64,000 bases of DNA from Streptomyces fildesensis (GTDB lineage Bacteria; Actinomycetota; Actinomycetes; Streptomycetales; Streptomycetaceae). Shown piece after piece: positions 25,916 through 35,038 of the stretch. Numbering within the stretch: the stretch's first letter is position 1; each line of letters begins with the position of its first letter. The notes under the pieces were generated by a model that made no database searches, was not told the origin of the DNA, and saw nothing but the letters and a program-made list of their open reading frames with translations. A program made the translations under genes and the position numbers. The DNA lies in assembly GCF_016107395.1 (NCBI RefSeq), contig NZ_JAAIKO010000005.1, positions 1 to 64,000 of the forward strand, written 5' to 3'.

Positions 25916-26965
25916 ATGAGAACGGCGACCGGCGGGGCGTCAGGAGCGATGCGTGCGGACGGCCGGGACGGCCCGGAGGAACGAGTTCAGGGCAGCAGGA
26001 CCGACGCGCTCGGCGTCGCCGTGCTCGTCTGCTGGGCCACCTGGTCGCTGATCGCCGCGGCGGGCCGTCCGGCCCGCCCCGAGGGTCTGCTGCTGGCACT
26101 TCTCGCGGTGACCGCCGGATACGCGACGGGCCGGATCGCGGGCGCCCTGCTGCCCGTCGCGGCCCCGGCGGGCATGGCGCTCGCGATCGTCGTCGCGACC
26201 CTGGTGATGCCCGGCCGGCTCTCCGGCGCCGCCGATACGCCGCCGCTGGGCTACCCGAACGCCGACGCCGCGCTGCTGGTCCTGGCCACCGGCGCCGCCT
26301 GCTGCGCCGCCTGGAGCGCGCCCTCCCCGCCCCTGCGGCTGGTGCTGCGCACACTCGGAGCCGGCGCCGGGGCGCTGGCGCTGGCCCTCGGCTCCACGGC
26401 CGGGTTCGCCGCGTCCGTCGGAGTGCTGCTGTGCTCCCTGGCCGCCTCGCACATGCGCCGTCGGCTGCTGGCCCTGGTGGGGTTCGCGCTGGCGACCGCG
26501 ATAGCGGTCGGCGGAACGTACGCGGTGGCCACCGACACCCTGCCGTCCGGCCTCTCCGCCTCCCTCGCCGGACAGCTGACCGCGCCCCGGGTCGAGCTGT
26601 GGCGCGACGCGGTGGGAATGGCCGAGGACCACCCGGTGCGCGGCGTCGGCCCCGACCGCTTCCGCGTGGAGAGCGCCGGCGCACTGGCGGCCACCGAAGG
26701 ACCGCCCACTCCCCAGTCCGCCGTCTTCCAGGTCGCCGCGGAACAGGGCTTTCCCGGCCTCGCCCTCCTCGGGGCGGCGTTCGCCTGGGTCCTGTGCACG
26801 CTGTGGCGCTCCCCGCGCTCCACCCCGGTCGTCCTGACCGCCGGAGCCGCCCTGACGGGGCTCTCCATGCTCGCCACCGTCGACCACGTGCTCAGCTACG
26901 CCGTGGTGACCGCCGCGGCAGGCATCCTGGCGGGCCTGGCGGCGGCGCGTCCGTTGCCGGACTAG
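25916..26965 (+). CDS. O-antigen ligase-like (Wzy/WaaL) membrane protein
   Basis: A 349-residue protein with about nine hydrophobic segments. It has the periplasmic O-antigen ligase pattern: RVELWRDAVGMAEDHPVRGVGPDRFRVES, with the conserved GxGPxxF. A further TM segment and QSAVFQVAAEQGFPGLAL follow. Start at ATG 25916. Its stop codon (TAG) lies inside the left end of the MITE-like repeat. The polysaccharide substrate is unknown. It is a stand-alone copy, not in an obvious capsule operon. Confidence 0.75.
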   Translation: MRTATGGASGAMRADGRDGPEERVQGSRTDALGVAVLVCWATWSLIAAAGRPARPEGLLLALLAVTAGYATGRIAGALLPVAAPAGMALAIVVATLVMPGRLSGAADTPPLGYPNADAALLVLATGAACCAAWSAPSPPLRLVLRTLGAGAGALALALGSTAGFAASVGVLLCSLAASHMRRRLLALVGFALATAIAVGGTYAVATDTLPSGLSASLAGQLTAPRVELWRDAVGMAEDHPVRGVGPDRFRVESAGALAATEGPPTPQSAVFQVAAEQGFPGLALLGAAFAWVLCTLWRSPRSTPVVLTAGAALTGLSMLATVDHVLSYAVVTAAAGILAGLAAARPLPD

Positions 26966-27016
26966 GGCGTGTTGCGAAAGTCCCGCCTGGCCCACGACGC
27001 CTGGCACGCGCCCTAG
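26962..27016. mobile_element. MITE-like repeat, short copy
   Basis: A 55-bp element bounded by CTAGGGCGTG (26962-26971) and its complement CACGCGCCCTAG. The left 45 bases match the 181-bp copy at 53515, while the central 126 bases are missing. The first CTAG supplies the stop of the upstream gene. It is read as a deleted, non-autonomous element. Confidence 0.7.
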
Positions 27017-27065
27017 CCGAGGGCCGGGCCGGATCAGGGACGAACGTGAGGGGGACGGGGCCGGA

Positions 27066-27142
27066 GGGGGAGGGGTCCGAAATGCTGCCGTGGATTTGTG
27101 GGCCGCCAGGCCCGTAAATATGCGATTTCGGACCCCTCCCCC
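27066..27142. repeat. Conserved structured hairpin element, copy 1
   Basis: A perfect 18-bp stem (GGGGGAGGGGTCCGAAAT at 27066-27083, pairing with 27125-27142) encloses a 41-base loop. The loop holds TTTGTGGGCCGCCAGGCCC, forming a nested GGGCC/GGCCC hairpin with ATTT/AAAT at its base. A second copy lies at 42556-42630. It sits between the convergent genes ending at 26965 and 27167 and may also act as a terminator. Confidence 0.85.
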
Positions 27143-27166
27143 GGAGGGCCCGGCCCACGACCCGTG

Positions 27167-27730
27167 TCAGGAAACCGGCGGCAGGCCGTTGCGCGGCCGC
27201 AGGCCGACCCACTGCCGGATCGCCGCCACGGCACCCTCGGCGTCGTCCACCGTCACTGTGAAGACATGCCCGCTGCCCAGCACCAGCACCACACCCGGCC
27301 CGCGGCGTACGACGACCGCGGTCCCCATCTCGGGCCGCCAGCGATAGCCCCAGCCGCCCCACGTGCGCGGGCTGACGAGGGGGGCGAGGTCCGCGGAGCT
27401 GACCTGGTCCAGGGGGATGCGGCGGCGCGGTACGCCGATGTGGCCGCAGCGCACGTAGAGGCCTTCGCGGTCCACCGTCACCCGCACATGGGTGAACGCG
27501 ACCGTGCCGAAGAGCACCAGCAGCCCGACGGCCACACAGCCCACCACCGACATGACCAGCGGCGCCAGACCCGAGGTGTAGGGGCCTTCCACGGCCAGCT
27601 CGATCCCGAGCGCCATACAGGCGGCGCCGGCGGCCGCGGGCAGCCACTGCATGCGGTTGTGGGCGCGTCCTGTCCAGACCGGGGGCCAGATCTGGGGCGC
27701 GGGCGCGTCTCCCTGAGGAGCTTCCGTCAT
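27167..27730 (-). CDS. PH domain-containing membrane protein
   Basis: A 187-residue protein with two hydrophobic segments at about residues 32-75, then a bacterial PH-like domain (TVDREGLYVRCGHIGVPRRRIPLDQVSSADLAPL). Its function is unknown in Streptomyces. It ends 25 bases from the structured hairpin, and its downstream side is convergent. Confidence 0.8.
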   Translation of the reverse strand: MTEAPQGDAPAPQIWPPVWTGRAHNRMQWLPAAAGAACMALGIELAVEGPYTSGLAPLVMSVVGCVAVGLLVLFGTVAFTHVRVTVDREGLYVRCGHIGVPRRRIPLDQVSSADLAPLVSPRTWGGWGYRWRPEMGTAVVVRRGPGVVLVLGSGHVFTVTVDDAEGAVAAIRQWVGLRPRNGLPPVS

Positions 27731-27819
27731 GGTCCGCAGCCTACTCAGCTACCGGCGAGTCGGCAGCCTCATGAAGCGGGCGGATGAACGCCGGCCGGAC
27801 GGACCCGGGCGGGACGGGT

Positions 27820-28617
27820 TCAAGCCGACGGGCTGAGGCGGATGCGGCCCGCTCCGAGCGCCGCGCCCTCCGGGTAGGCCAGCGCGGACGCGGGAAGCTC
27901 GGACCGGCGGCCGCTGAGGATCACCGTCAGGCTGCCGGACGGCTCCGCCGCCGGCTCGGGAAGCGCGCCGAGCCTGCGCAGCGCCTGGGCGGCGACCGCC
28001 TCCGCCGACCCGAGCGGGGTGACGGCAGGACCGCCGGCCCGCTGGACGGCGGCGCGGATCCGCTCGGTCACCAGCTCGTAGTGCGTACAGCCCAGGACCA
28101 CGGCGCGCACATCGTGCGGCGTACGGGCCGCCGCGACGGCGATGGCCGCGTCGATCGCCGCGTCGTCGGCGTGCTGGACGGCGTCCGCAAGCCCCGGGCA
28201 CGCCACTTCCGTCACGGCCGCCCCGTTGCCGAACTCGTCGATCAGCCGGCGCTGGTAGGCGCTGCCGGTCGTCGCGGGCGTGGCCCAGATGGCCACCGCC
28301 CCGCCGCCCGCGGCGGCGGGCTTGATCGCGGGCACCGTACCGATCACCGGCACGGCCGGTTCCAGCTCCGCCCGCAGCGCGGCCAGCGCGTGCACGGAGG
28401 CGGTGTTGCACGCGACGATCAGCGCGTCGGGGCGGGTTTCCGCGGCCGCCCGCGCGCAGTCCAGCGCATGCGCCGTGACGTCCTCGGCGGTGCGCGGGCC
28501 CCACGGCATCCCGTCGGGATCCGAGGACAGTACGAGGTCGGCGTCGGGCCGCAGCCGGTGCAGTGCGGCGGCCGCCGCCAGGAGGCCGATTCCGGAGTCC
28601 AGCAGCGCGATCTTCAC
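27820..28617 (-). CDS. Glutamate/aspartate racemase family protein
   Basis: A 265-residue protein starting with GTG (KIALLDSGIGLL). The catalytic Cys pair is visible in ACNTAS (about residue 70) and GCTHYE (about residue 175). The second loop of the motif is DSGIGLL, not the DSGVGG of the main MurI enzymes. It is therefore probably a second racemase-like protein and not the essential MurI. It is divergent from a glycosyltransferase gene. Confidence 0.8.
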   Translation of the reverse strand: MKIALLDSGIGLLAAAAALHRLRPDADLVLSSDPDGMPWGPRTAEDVTAHALDCARAAAETRPDALIVACNTASVHALAALRAELEPAVPVIGTVPAIKPAAAGGGAVAIWATPATTGSAYQRRLIDEFGNGAAVTEVACPGLADAVQHADDAAIDAAIAVAAARTPHDVRAVVLGCTHYELVTERIRAAVQRAGGPAVTPLGSAEAVAAQALRRLGALPEPAAEPSGSLTVILSGRRSELPASALAYPEGAALGAGRIRLSPSA

Positions 28618-28715
28618 CCGGTCACCTTATGCGACGACCGCCCGCGGCCCTCAGGGCACGGGGGGTCCGGGCGCGTCCGGACCCGCCGTGGCGCGGTTGC
28701 GGCAGACTGCGGCAG

Positions 28716-29900
28716 GTGACGGTGCTGACGTGGGTCGCTGGGGTGTCGCTGCTGGCGTGGGTGTGGCTGCTGCTGGCACAGGGGTTCTTCTGGCGGACGG
28801 ATGTCCGGCTGCCGGGACCGGAGGAGGGACCGGGCGGTGGGGCCGACGCGTGGCCGACGGTGGCCGTCGTCGTGCCCGCCCGGGACGAGGCGGCCGTGCT
28901 GCCGCTGAGCCTGCCCTCGCTGCTGGCGCAGGACTATCCGGGCCGGGCCGAGGTCTTCCTCATCGACGACGGAAGCACGGACGGGACCGGCGAGACCGCC
29001 CGGTCGCTCGGCGCGCTGCACGGCGGGCTGCCGCTGACGGTGGACTCGCCCGGTGAGCTCCCGGCGGGCTGGACCGGGAAACTGTGGGGCGTACGGCACG
29101 GCATCGCGCTGGCCACCGAGCGCACCGGCGCGGAGTACCTGCTGCTCACGGACGCGGACATCGCGCACGAACCGGATTCGCTGCGTGCGCTGGTGGCGGC
29201 GGCGCGGGCGGCGGACCTCGACATGGTGTCGCTGATGGCCCGGCTGCGCGTGGAGACGGTCTGGGAACGGCTGATCGTCCCGGCGTTCGTCTACTTCTTC
29301 GCCCAGCTGTACCCGTTCCGCTGGATCAACCGTCCGGGCGGCAGGACGGCCGCCGCGGCCGGCGGCTGTGTGCTGATCCGCCGCTCGGCCGTCGAGGCGG
29401 CCCGGGTGCCGGAGTCGATCCGGCACGCGGTGATCGACGATGTCGCGCTGGCCCGCGCGGTCAAGGGCGGCGGCGGCCGGATCTGGCTGGGGCTCGCGGA
29501 CCGGGTGGACAGCGTGCGCCCGTACCCGGACCTGGGCGAGCTGTGGCGGATGGTCTCGCGCAGCGCCTACGCGCAGCTGCGGCACAATCCGGCGGTCCTG
29601 GCGGCGACCGTCGCCGGGCTCGTCCTCGTCTATCTGGTGCCACCGCTGGCGGCGCTGGGCGGTGCGGCGGCGGGGGCCTGGCCGCTGTGCGCTCTGGGCG
29701 CGGCCGCGTGGGCGGTGATGGCGGGGACCTATCTGCCGATGCTGCGCTACTACCGGCAGCCGCTGTGGCCGGCGCCGCTGCTCCCCTTCACCGCGGCGCT
29801 GTATCTGCTGATGACCGTCGATTCCGCGGTGCAGCACTACCGCGGCCGGGGCGCGGCGTGGAAGGGCAGGACCTACGCGCGTCCCGACGCCTCGGTGTAG
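28716..29900 (+). CDS. Family 2 glycosyltransferase, HpnB-like
   Basis: A 394-residue protein with one N-terminal membrane segment and a GT-A domain: VVVPARDEAAVLPL, IDDGSTDGT and LLTDADIAHEP (DxD). The PAGWTGKLWGVRHGIA block and the C-terminal three-helix tail are typical of hopanoid-linked HpnB. Start is GTG 28716; ATG 28629 is an alternative that adds an Arg-rich stretch. Its end overlaps the convergent glycosyltransferase by 28 bases. Confidence 0.78.
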   Translation: MTVLTWVAGVSLLAWVWLLLAQGFFWRTDVRLPGPEEGPGGGADAWPTVAVVVPARDEAAVLPLSLPSLLAQDYPGRAEVFLIDDGSTDGTGETARSLGALHGGLPLTVDSPGELPAGWTGKLWGVRHGIALATERTGAEYLLLTDADIAHEPDSLRALVAAARAADLDMVSLMARLRVETVWERLIVPAFVYFFAQLYPFRWINRPGGRTAAAAGGCVLIRRSAVEAARVPESIRHAVIDDVALARAVKGGGGRIWLGLADRVDSVRPYPDLGELWRMVSRSAYAQLRHNPAVLAATVAGLVLVYLVPPLAALGGAAAGAWPLCALGAAAWAVMAGTYLPMLRYYRQPLWPAPLLPFTAALYLLMTVDSAVQHYRGRGAAWKGRTYARPDASV

Positions 29901-31021
29901 ACGGCGGCCAGCCGCGCGCCGACGGCGTCCGGCCCGAAGTGCCGCCGGGTCCGGTCCGCGAGCGCCGCGGGCTGTCGCCGCGTCAGTTCCGCGGCGGCCT
30001 CGACCAGCGCGAGGGCCAGGGCGTGCGGATCGGCGGGCGGTACGAGGATGCCGCCGTCGCCACCGACGAGTTCGGGCAACGCGCCGGTGCGGCTGCCGAC
30101 GACCGGGGTGCCGCAGCACAGCGCGTCGAGTGCCGTGGTGCCGAAGCCGCTGACGTGCCGCGGGTCCACGAAGAGGTCGGCGTGCGCGAGGGCGTGCAGG
30201 GTCTCCTTCCGGCCGAGGTCACCGGTGAGGACGGCGGCGCCGCCGGTCCCGGCGCGCCGGAGGTGTTCCCGGACGGCGCCGAGCCCGGGCCCGTCACCGA
30301 TGATCCGCAGCCGTAACCGCGCATCCTTGCCGAGCGCTTCGGCGAAGGCGTCGGCCAGTACGTCCCAGCCCTCGTTCCCGACGAGCGGGCCGGCGGCCAC
30401 GATGCGCACCGGGTCCTGGCGGATCCGCGCCCGGGCGGGAACGTCCAGCAGCGCCTCGGTGTCCACGGGGTGCGGCACCAGCAGATGGCGGCCGGGGAGC
30501 CCGAGTTCACCGAGCCGGGCGAGCAGTAGGTCGCTGACGGGCAGGATCGCGGCCGCCTCCCGGTACAGCCGGGCCGCGCGCCGCCGGTCGAGCAGTCCGG
30601 GGAGCGGCCGCGTCGGGTGGCCGAGCCAGCGGCGGTCGTGCTCGGACAGGACGTACGGGATACCGGTGACCTTGGACAGCCACGGCAGCTGGCCTGCCGC
30701 ACCCGGGGCATGGCCGTGCAGGACGTCGATCGCGCCGCACTCCGAGGTCTCGACCCGGAGGACCGCCTCCATGCGGCCCGCGGTGACCCGCTGCCCGACG
30801 GCAGCGGTGGCCGGACGGTTCCGTCCCCCGTGCGCGGCCTCGATCTCGTAGCGGTGCGGGCTCCGCTCGTCGCGCCCGGCGAACGGCAGTCCCGGCAGCG
30901 GCGGAGTGCTCAACGAGCCGACGGTGACCAGCTCGACGACATCGGCGACCGTGGCCGCGGCCCGGTGCCAGGCGTCCGGCCGTCGTGGCCCGTCCGGTCC
31001 GGACAGCATGGCGACCCGCAC
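29873..31021 (-). CDS. Family 4 glycosyltransferase
   Basis: A 382-residue GT-B protein starting with GTG. The C-terminal domain has the conserved pattern VSGFGTTALDALCCGTPVVGSRTGALPELVG, in which the E-x7-E motif is partly replaced. The central block has VAAGPLVGNEGWDVLADAFAEA. It probably transfers a sugar to a lipid or glycan, but the acceptor is unknown. It lies convergent to HpnB-like GT2 with a 28-base overlap. Confidence 0.85.
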   Translation of the reverse strand: MRVAMLSGPDGPRRPDAWHRAAATVADVVELVTVGSLSTPPLPGLPFAGRDERSPHRYEIEAAHGGRNRPATAAVGQRVTAGRMEAVLRVETSECGAIDVLHGHAPGAAGQLPWLSKVTGIPYVLSEHDRRWLGHPTRPLPGLLDRRRAARLYREAAAILPVSDLLLARLGELGLPGRHLLVPHPVDTEALLDVPARARIRQDPVRIVAAGPLVGNEGWDVLADAFAEALGKDARLRLRIIGDGPGLGAVREHLRRAGTGGAAVLTGDLGRKETLHALAHADLFVDPRHVSGFGTTALDALCCGTPVVGSRTGALPELVGGDGGILVPPADPHALALALVEAAAELTRRQPAALADRTRRHFGPDAVGARLAAVYTEASGRA

Positions 31022-31084
31022 GGCCTCACCCCTTGTGACTCCTCACGGAGCGCGGCGGAAACCTCCCGGAATCCACCGCTCCGG

Positions 31085-31109
31085 GGCGCCACTGTGGCAC
31101 AGCGGCGCC
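31085..31109 (-). terminator. Stem-loop after the TerD gene
   Basis: GGCGCC-CTGTG pairs with CACAG-GGCGCC (one A/C mismatch), in the 30 bases downstream of the TerD-family stop on the minus strand. Confidence 0.5.
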
Positions 31110-31139
31110 TCCGTCAGGGCCGGTTCCGCGCGCTCCGGG

Positions 31140-32507
31140 TCACTTACGGCCGGGCGTCCAGTTCATGCCCCATCCGTAGGCGTAGTCGACCGTGCGCTGC
31201 GGGCTCACCCCGCGCTGCGGCACCAGGTAGCGCGCCTCGCGCTGCACCACCAGGTCACCGCCCTGGTTGGTGATGAGCGCGAGGGCGCAGACGTTCGACG
31301 GCACGGTGCACTCGTCGAGCGAGAAGTCGATCGGGGCGCCGTTCAGCGGCTGGAGGGTGACGGTCGCGTGCAGTCCGGCGAAACTGCGCGCGCCTTCGTA
31401 GATCGTCACGAAGATGAGGATCCTGCGGAACGCCTGCTTGTGGTCCAGGTTGATGGTGAGGTTCTCACCGGACTCGGAGCCGCCGGTCCTGTCGTCACCG
31501 TCCAGGTGCAGGTACGGGGGCTGGTGGAGGGATCCGAACGCGTTGCCGAGCGCCTGGATCACGCCCTTGCTGCCGTCGGCGAGTTCGAACAGCGCGCACA
31601 GGTCGAGGTCGAGGTCGGAGTGGAACGCCGACGGCTTCCCGCTCTTGCGCCCCCAGCCCTTGAACTGCTTGTGCATCTGCCAGCTCAGGTTCACCCGCAT
31701 CGCGCCGGAGACGCCGCCTTGCTTGGTGAGGGAGACCGACGGCGCCTCCTTGGTCAGCGTCACCTTCGTGAGCCGCACGGGCTGCGGCGCGGCCGGCGGA
31801 GCGGGCGGTGGCTGCACCGGCGGGGGCGGTGCCTGGTACTGCTGCGGCGGGGGCGGCGGCGCCTGGTACTGCTGCGGCGGCGGGGGCGGCGGCTGGTACG
31901 CCGGGTGCGGCTGCGGCGGGGCCTGGTAGGTCTGCGGCGCCGGCGCCACCGGAGCGGGAGCGGTCACCGGCGCGGGCGCGGCGGGCTCGTCGACCGAGAT
32001 CCCGAAGTCCGTGGCGAGCCCGCCGAGTCCGCTGTCATAGCCCTGGCCCACCGCGCGGAACTTCCAGGCGCCCTGGCGGCGGTAGAGCTCGCCGAGCACG
32101 AACGCCGTCTCCACGGACGCGTCGGTGCTGTCGAAGCGGGCCAGTTCCGCGCCGTTGGCCGGGTCGCTGAGGCGGATGTGCAGACCGGGGACCCGCCCGA
32201 AGGTCCCGCCGTCGCTGGAGGCGGCGAGCACGATGGTCTCGATGGCCGGTTCCACACCGCTGAGATCGACCGACAGGGTGTCCGTCACCGCGTCCCCCGC
32301 GGTGCGCTTGCCCTCGTGCCGTACGGCACCGGACGCGTGCGCGGGCTGGTTGTAGAAGACGAAGTCGGCGTCGGACCTGACCTTGCCGCCCACCAGCAGC
32401 AGAGCGGAGGCGTCCACGTCCGGGACACCGGGACCGGTACGCCATCCCAGCTCCACGCGGACCGCCGGCACGGACACCGGCACATTCGTGCCCTTGCGCA
32501 TCGTCAT
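31140..32507 (-). CDS. Two-domain TerD family protein with a polyproline linker
   Basis: A 455-residue protein. TerD domain 1 (residues 1-185) has VELGWRT and the conserved VDASALLLV; a proline/glutamine-rich linker (about 190-265) has [10 protein letters not shown] repeats. TerD-like domain 2 (about 265-455) has [22 protein letters not shown] and the Ca-binding SLDECTVP. TerD proteins bind calcium and act in tellurite and phage-type stress responses. Streptomycete members often carry such a tail. The start at 32507 (MTMRKGTN) follows GGGGAG; the frame extends 45 bases further upstream. Confidence 0.85.
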   Translation of the reverse strand: MTMRKGTNVPVSVPAVRVELGWRTGPGVPDVDASALLLVGGKVRSDADFVFYNQPAHASGAVRHEGKRTAGDAVTDTLSVDLSGVEPAIETIVLAASSDGGTFGRVPGLHIRLSDPANGAELARFDSTDASVETAFVLGELYRRQGAWKFRAVGQGYDSGLGGLATDFGISVDEPAAPAPVTAPAPVAPAPQTYQAPPQPHPAYQPPPPPPQQYQAPPPPPQQYQAPPPPVQPPPAPPAAPQPVRLTKVTLTKEAPSVSLTKQGGVSGAMRVNLSWQMHKQFKGWGRKSGKPSAFHSDLDLDLCALFELADGSKGVIQALGNAFGSLHQPPYLHLDGDDRTGGSESGENLTINLDHKQAFRRILIFVTIYEGARSFAGLHATVTLQPLNGAPIDFSLDECTVPSNVCALALITNQGGDLVVQREARYLVPQRGVSPQRTVDYAYGWGMNWTPGRK

Positions 32508-32759
32508 GCTCTCCCCTTTTGCACGGTGCCGTCCACCGTAGCCCGGACCCATGGCCGTCGGACATATGCTGCCGCTCCGCGGTCGGGGGCGACCGCCGGT
32601 AACGCCCCGCGGACACGGCTTTTACGCGATCTCAACGCCTAATGGTGACCGATTTTCGTTGATTCGCTCGTATTGGGGATCGACCGTCACTCACAGCACA
32701 CAAAACAACCTACTAATCGGTCTCCCCAACCAGCACATCGTGGGCTTAACTTAAGTGCC

Positions 32760-33359
32760 ATGAGCTCCCCCCGCGGCACCTATGGTGGCGGCTACTACGC
32801 AGCGCCGTCCTTCCCGGACACGCCGATCTACGACAGCCTCGTCGCTGAGCGTGGCACCCCCCAGATCGCCCCGATCAGAGTTCCGTCGGAGTACTCGTAC
32901 CCGTCGTACGAGACCGGCAGGAACCTCCCGGCACTGCCGGCCGCCCTCCCCGCGCTGCCGTCCGGTTCGTCGCAGTACGCCCAGTACCCGGCCGCCCAGG
33001 GCGGGTACAACGGCTACCCGTCGAACGGCTACCAGCCGCAGCCCGCGCCGGTGCAGCACACTCCCGCGCCGTACATCCCGCAGCAGGCCGGCGGGGGGCG
33101 CGCGAGCGGCTCGTACAACGGCTTCAACGGTGCGAACGGCTTCACCGGGGCCAATGGGTACAACCCGGGCTCCACCGGCAGCTATCCGGTGCAGCAGCCG
33201 CAGCCGCAGGCCCCCGCGCAGGGTCTGGGCCACGACTCCGCGCGCCAGGCGCCGCAGCGCCCGGTGCAGCCCCGTCAGGTGCCTAACGGCTATGTCGAGG
33301 ACCCGTATCAGCAGCGGCGTCCGCTCGGCCAGGGGAACCAGGGCTACTACCAGGGCTGA
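32760..33359 (+). CDS. DUF6643 family protein
   Basis: A 199-residue disordered protein rich in Gly, Pro, Gln and Tyr. The N terminus MSSPRGTYGGGYYAAPSFPDTPIYDSLVAERGTPQI is the family hallmark in Streptomyces. Repeats of NGY/PQ follow. No membrane or signal sequence is evident. There is no clear ribosome site before the ATG. The role is unknown, but conservation in the genus is high. Confidence 0.8.
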   Translation: MSSPRGTYGGGYYAAPSFPDTPIYDSLVAERGTPQIAPIRVPSEYSYPSYETGRNLPALPAALPALPSGSSQYAQYPAAQGGYNGYPSNGYQPQPAPVQHTPAPYIPQQAGGGRASGSYNGFNGANGFTGANGYNPGSTGSYPVQQPQPQAPAQGLGHDSARQAPQRPVQPRQVPNGYVEDPYQQRRPLGQGNQGYYQG

Positions 33360-33414
33360 GCAGCGTGCGGCATACAGCCGGGCGGGCCGCGGCCGGTCCT
33401 GGCAGGATGCCGGT

Positions 33415-34242
33415 ATGCCGACGCACGCCCTGCTCAGCGCCCTGTACATCTACCCGGTCAAATCGCTTCGCGGCCTTGCCCGCGAAGCGGCGGACGTGGA
33501 GCCGTGGGGGCTCGCCGGAGACCGCAGGTGGATGCTGGTGGACGCTGACGGGCGCGTCATCACGCAACGGCAGCAGGCGAGTACGGCGCTGGTGACCGCG
33601 CAGCCGTCGGGGGGCGGCTCGCTGCGGTTCACCGCGCCCGGCCAGGAGGCACTGGAGGTGGCCCCGCCGGAACAGGGAACGCCGGAACCGGTGCTGATCT
33701 TCCACGACAAGGTCGACGCCGTCGCGGCGGGTGACGCGGCCGACACCTGGTTCAGCGACTACCTCGGGGTGCCGGCACGCCTGGTGCACATGACCGACCC
33801 GGCGGTCTGCCGCCCCGTCCATCCGGAGTTCTCCCGCCCCGGCGACACGGTGTCGTTCGCCGACGGCTTCCCGCTGCTCCTCACCGCCACCGCCTCGCTC
33901 GACACCCTCAACGCCCATATCGCACGCGGCGCCCACGCGTCCGAGGGACCGCTGCCCATGAACCGCTTCCGGCCCAACGCGGTCGTGGACGGCACCGAGG
34001 GGTGGGCCGAGGACGACTGGCGGCGGATCAGGATCGGCGAGGTCACCTTCCGGGTCGCCAAGCGCTGCGCGCGCTGCGTCGTACCGACCACGAACCAGGA
34101 GACGGCAGAACGCGGCCGGGAACCGATGCGCAGCCTGGCGAAGCACCACCGGATCGACGGCGCGACGATCTTCGGCCAGAATCTGATCCCCGAACACCCC
34201 GGAACCCTGCGGGTCGGCGACCCGTTGACCATCCTGGAGTGA
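33415..34242 (+). CDS. MOSC domain protein (YcbX/mARC type)
   Basis: A 275-residue protein with the N-terminal beta-barrel (IYPVKSLRGL) and C-terminal MOSC domain. The molybdenum-ligand Cys is in KRCARCVVPTTNQET (near residue 222). Such proteins use the molybdenum cofactor to reduce N-hydroxylated compounds. No redox partner is encoded nearby. Start is ATG 33415. Confidence 0.88.
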   Translation: MPTHALLSALYIYPVKSLRGLAREAADVEPWGLAGDRRWMLVDADGRVITQRQQASTALVTAQPSGGGSLRFTAPGQEALEVAPPEQGTPEPVLIFHDKVDAVAAGDAADTWFSDYLGVPARLVHMTDPAVCRPVHPEFSRPGDTVSFADGFPLLLTATASLDTLNAHIARGAHASEGPLPMNRFRPNAVVDGTEGWAEDDWRRIRIGEVTFRVAKRCARCVVPTTNQETAERGREPMRSLAKHHRIDGATIFGQNLIPEHPGTLRVGDPLTILE

Positions 34243-34268
34243 CGCGTCGAGGCATCGCTCCTGCGACC

Positions 34269-34301
34269 ACCGCGCGGACGGCTCCGCTCACCCCGCGCGG
34301 T
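34269..34301 (+). terminator. Stem-loop after the MOSC gene
   Basis: ACCGCGCGG (34269-34277) pairs with CCGCGCGGT (34293-34301) over a 15-base loop, 27 bases past the stop. Confidence 0.45.
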
Positions 34302-34348
34302 CGCCGCGCCGTTTGAGGTATTCGAACGGTCGAAGGGGGTGCTGCTCC

Positions 34349-34951
34349 TTGGGCTCCAAGGTGCGTTGGTGGCGGTGGCGGCGCAATCCGCTGCGCCGCG
34401 CGTCGGATCTCGCCGAGGCGTGGATCGGCCTGGTCACCGTGGTCCTCGTGCTCTGTGCCGTGCCCGCGGCCGGCTGGTTCACCGGCCAGGCCGCCAACCG
34501 CGCCCTGCAGCGCACCGTGCGCCACCAACTGGCGGAGCGCGCGCTGGTACCCGCCGCCCTGGTCACCGCCGCGCCCCGGTCGGCGGCGGGGACGGACGCC
34601 GAGGCCGGCCAGGCGCGGCAGACCCGGCGGCCGGCCGTACTGACGTGGGCGGCACCGGACGGCTCGGCGCGCAGCGGTACCGTCCGCGTCGAGAACCAGG
34701 AACAGGTGGACGGCCGGCTGCACATCTGGACCGATCGCGGCGGCCGGCCGGTCGATCCGCCGCTGGACCGCGCCACCGCCAGGGCCCACGCGGCCCTGGC
34801 AGGGCTCGGCGGGGCGGCCCTGGCGGGCGCGTTGCTGCTGGGCATACGGCAGTTGCTGCTGTGGCGGCTGATGCGCCGCCGGCTGCTCGAATGGGAGCGC
34901 GAATGGACCCGCGCGGGCCAGGATTGGGGACGGGCGGGCGCCGGCGGCTGA
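34349..34951 (+). CDS. Rv1733c-like membrane protein
   Basis: About 200 residues with two membrane helices (about 25-45 and 150-170) flanking an extracytoplasmic domain (AVLTWAAPDGSARSGTVRV). The layout and the WWRWRRNPLRRASDLAEAW start match the Rv1733c family. Start is TTG 34349 or GTG 34361; neither has strong RBS support. Function unknown. Confidence 0.72.
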   Translation: MGSKVRWWRWRRNPLRRASDLAEAWIGLVTVVLVLCAVPAAGWFTGQAANRALQRTVRHQLAERALVPAALVTAAPRSAAGTDAEAGQARQTRRPAVLTWAAPDGSARSGTVRVENQEQVDGRLHIWTDRGGRPVDPPLDRATARAHAALAGLGGAALAGALLLGIRQLLLWRLMRRRLLEWEREWTRAGQDWGRAGAGG

Positions 34952-35038
34952 CCGCGACTCGTCATGGAGGGCGTCCCACTCACGCTACGGTGGATCCCCC
35001 GGTCGGCTATACGCAAGAGGTGGGGGCAGGGCAGCCCG

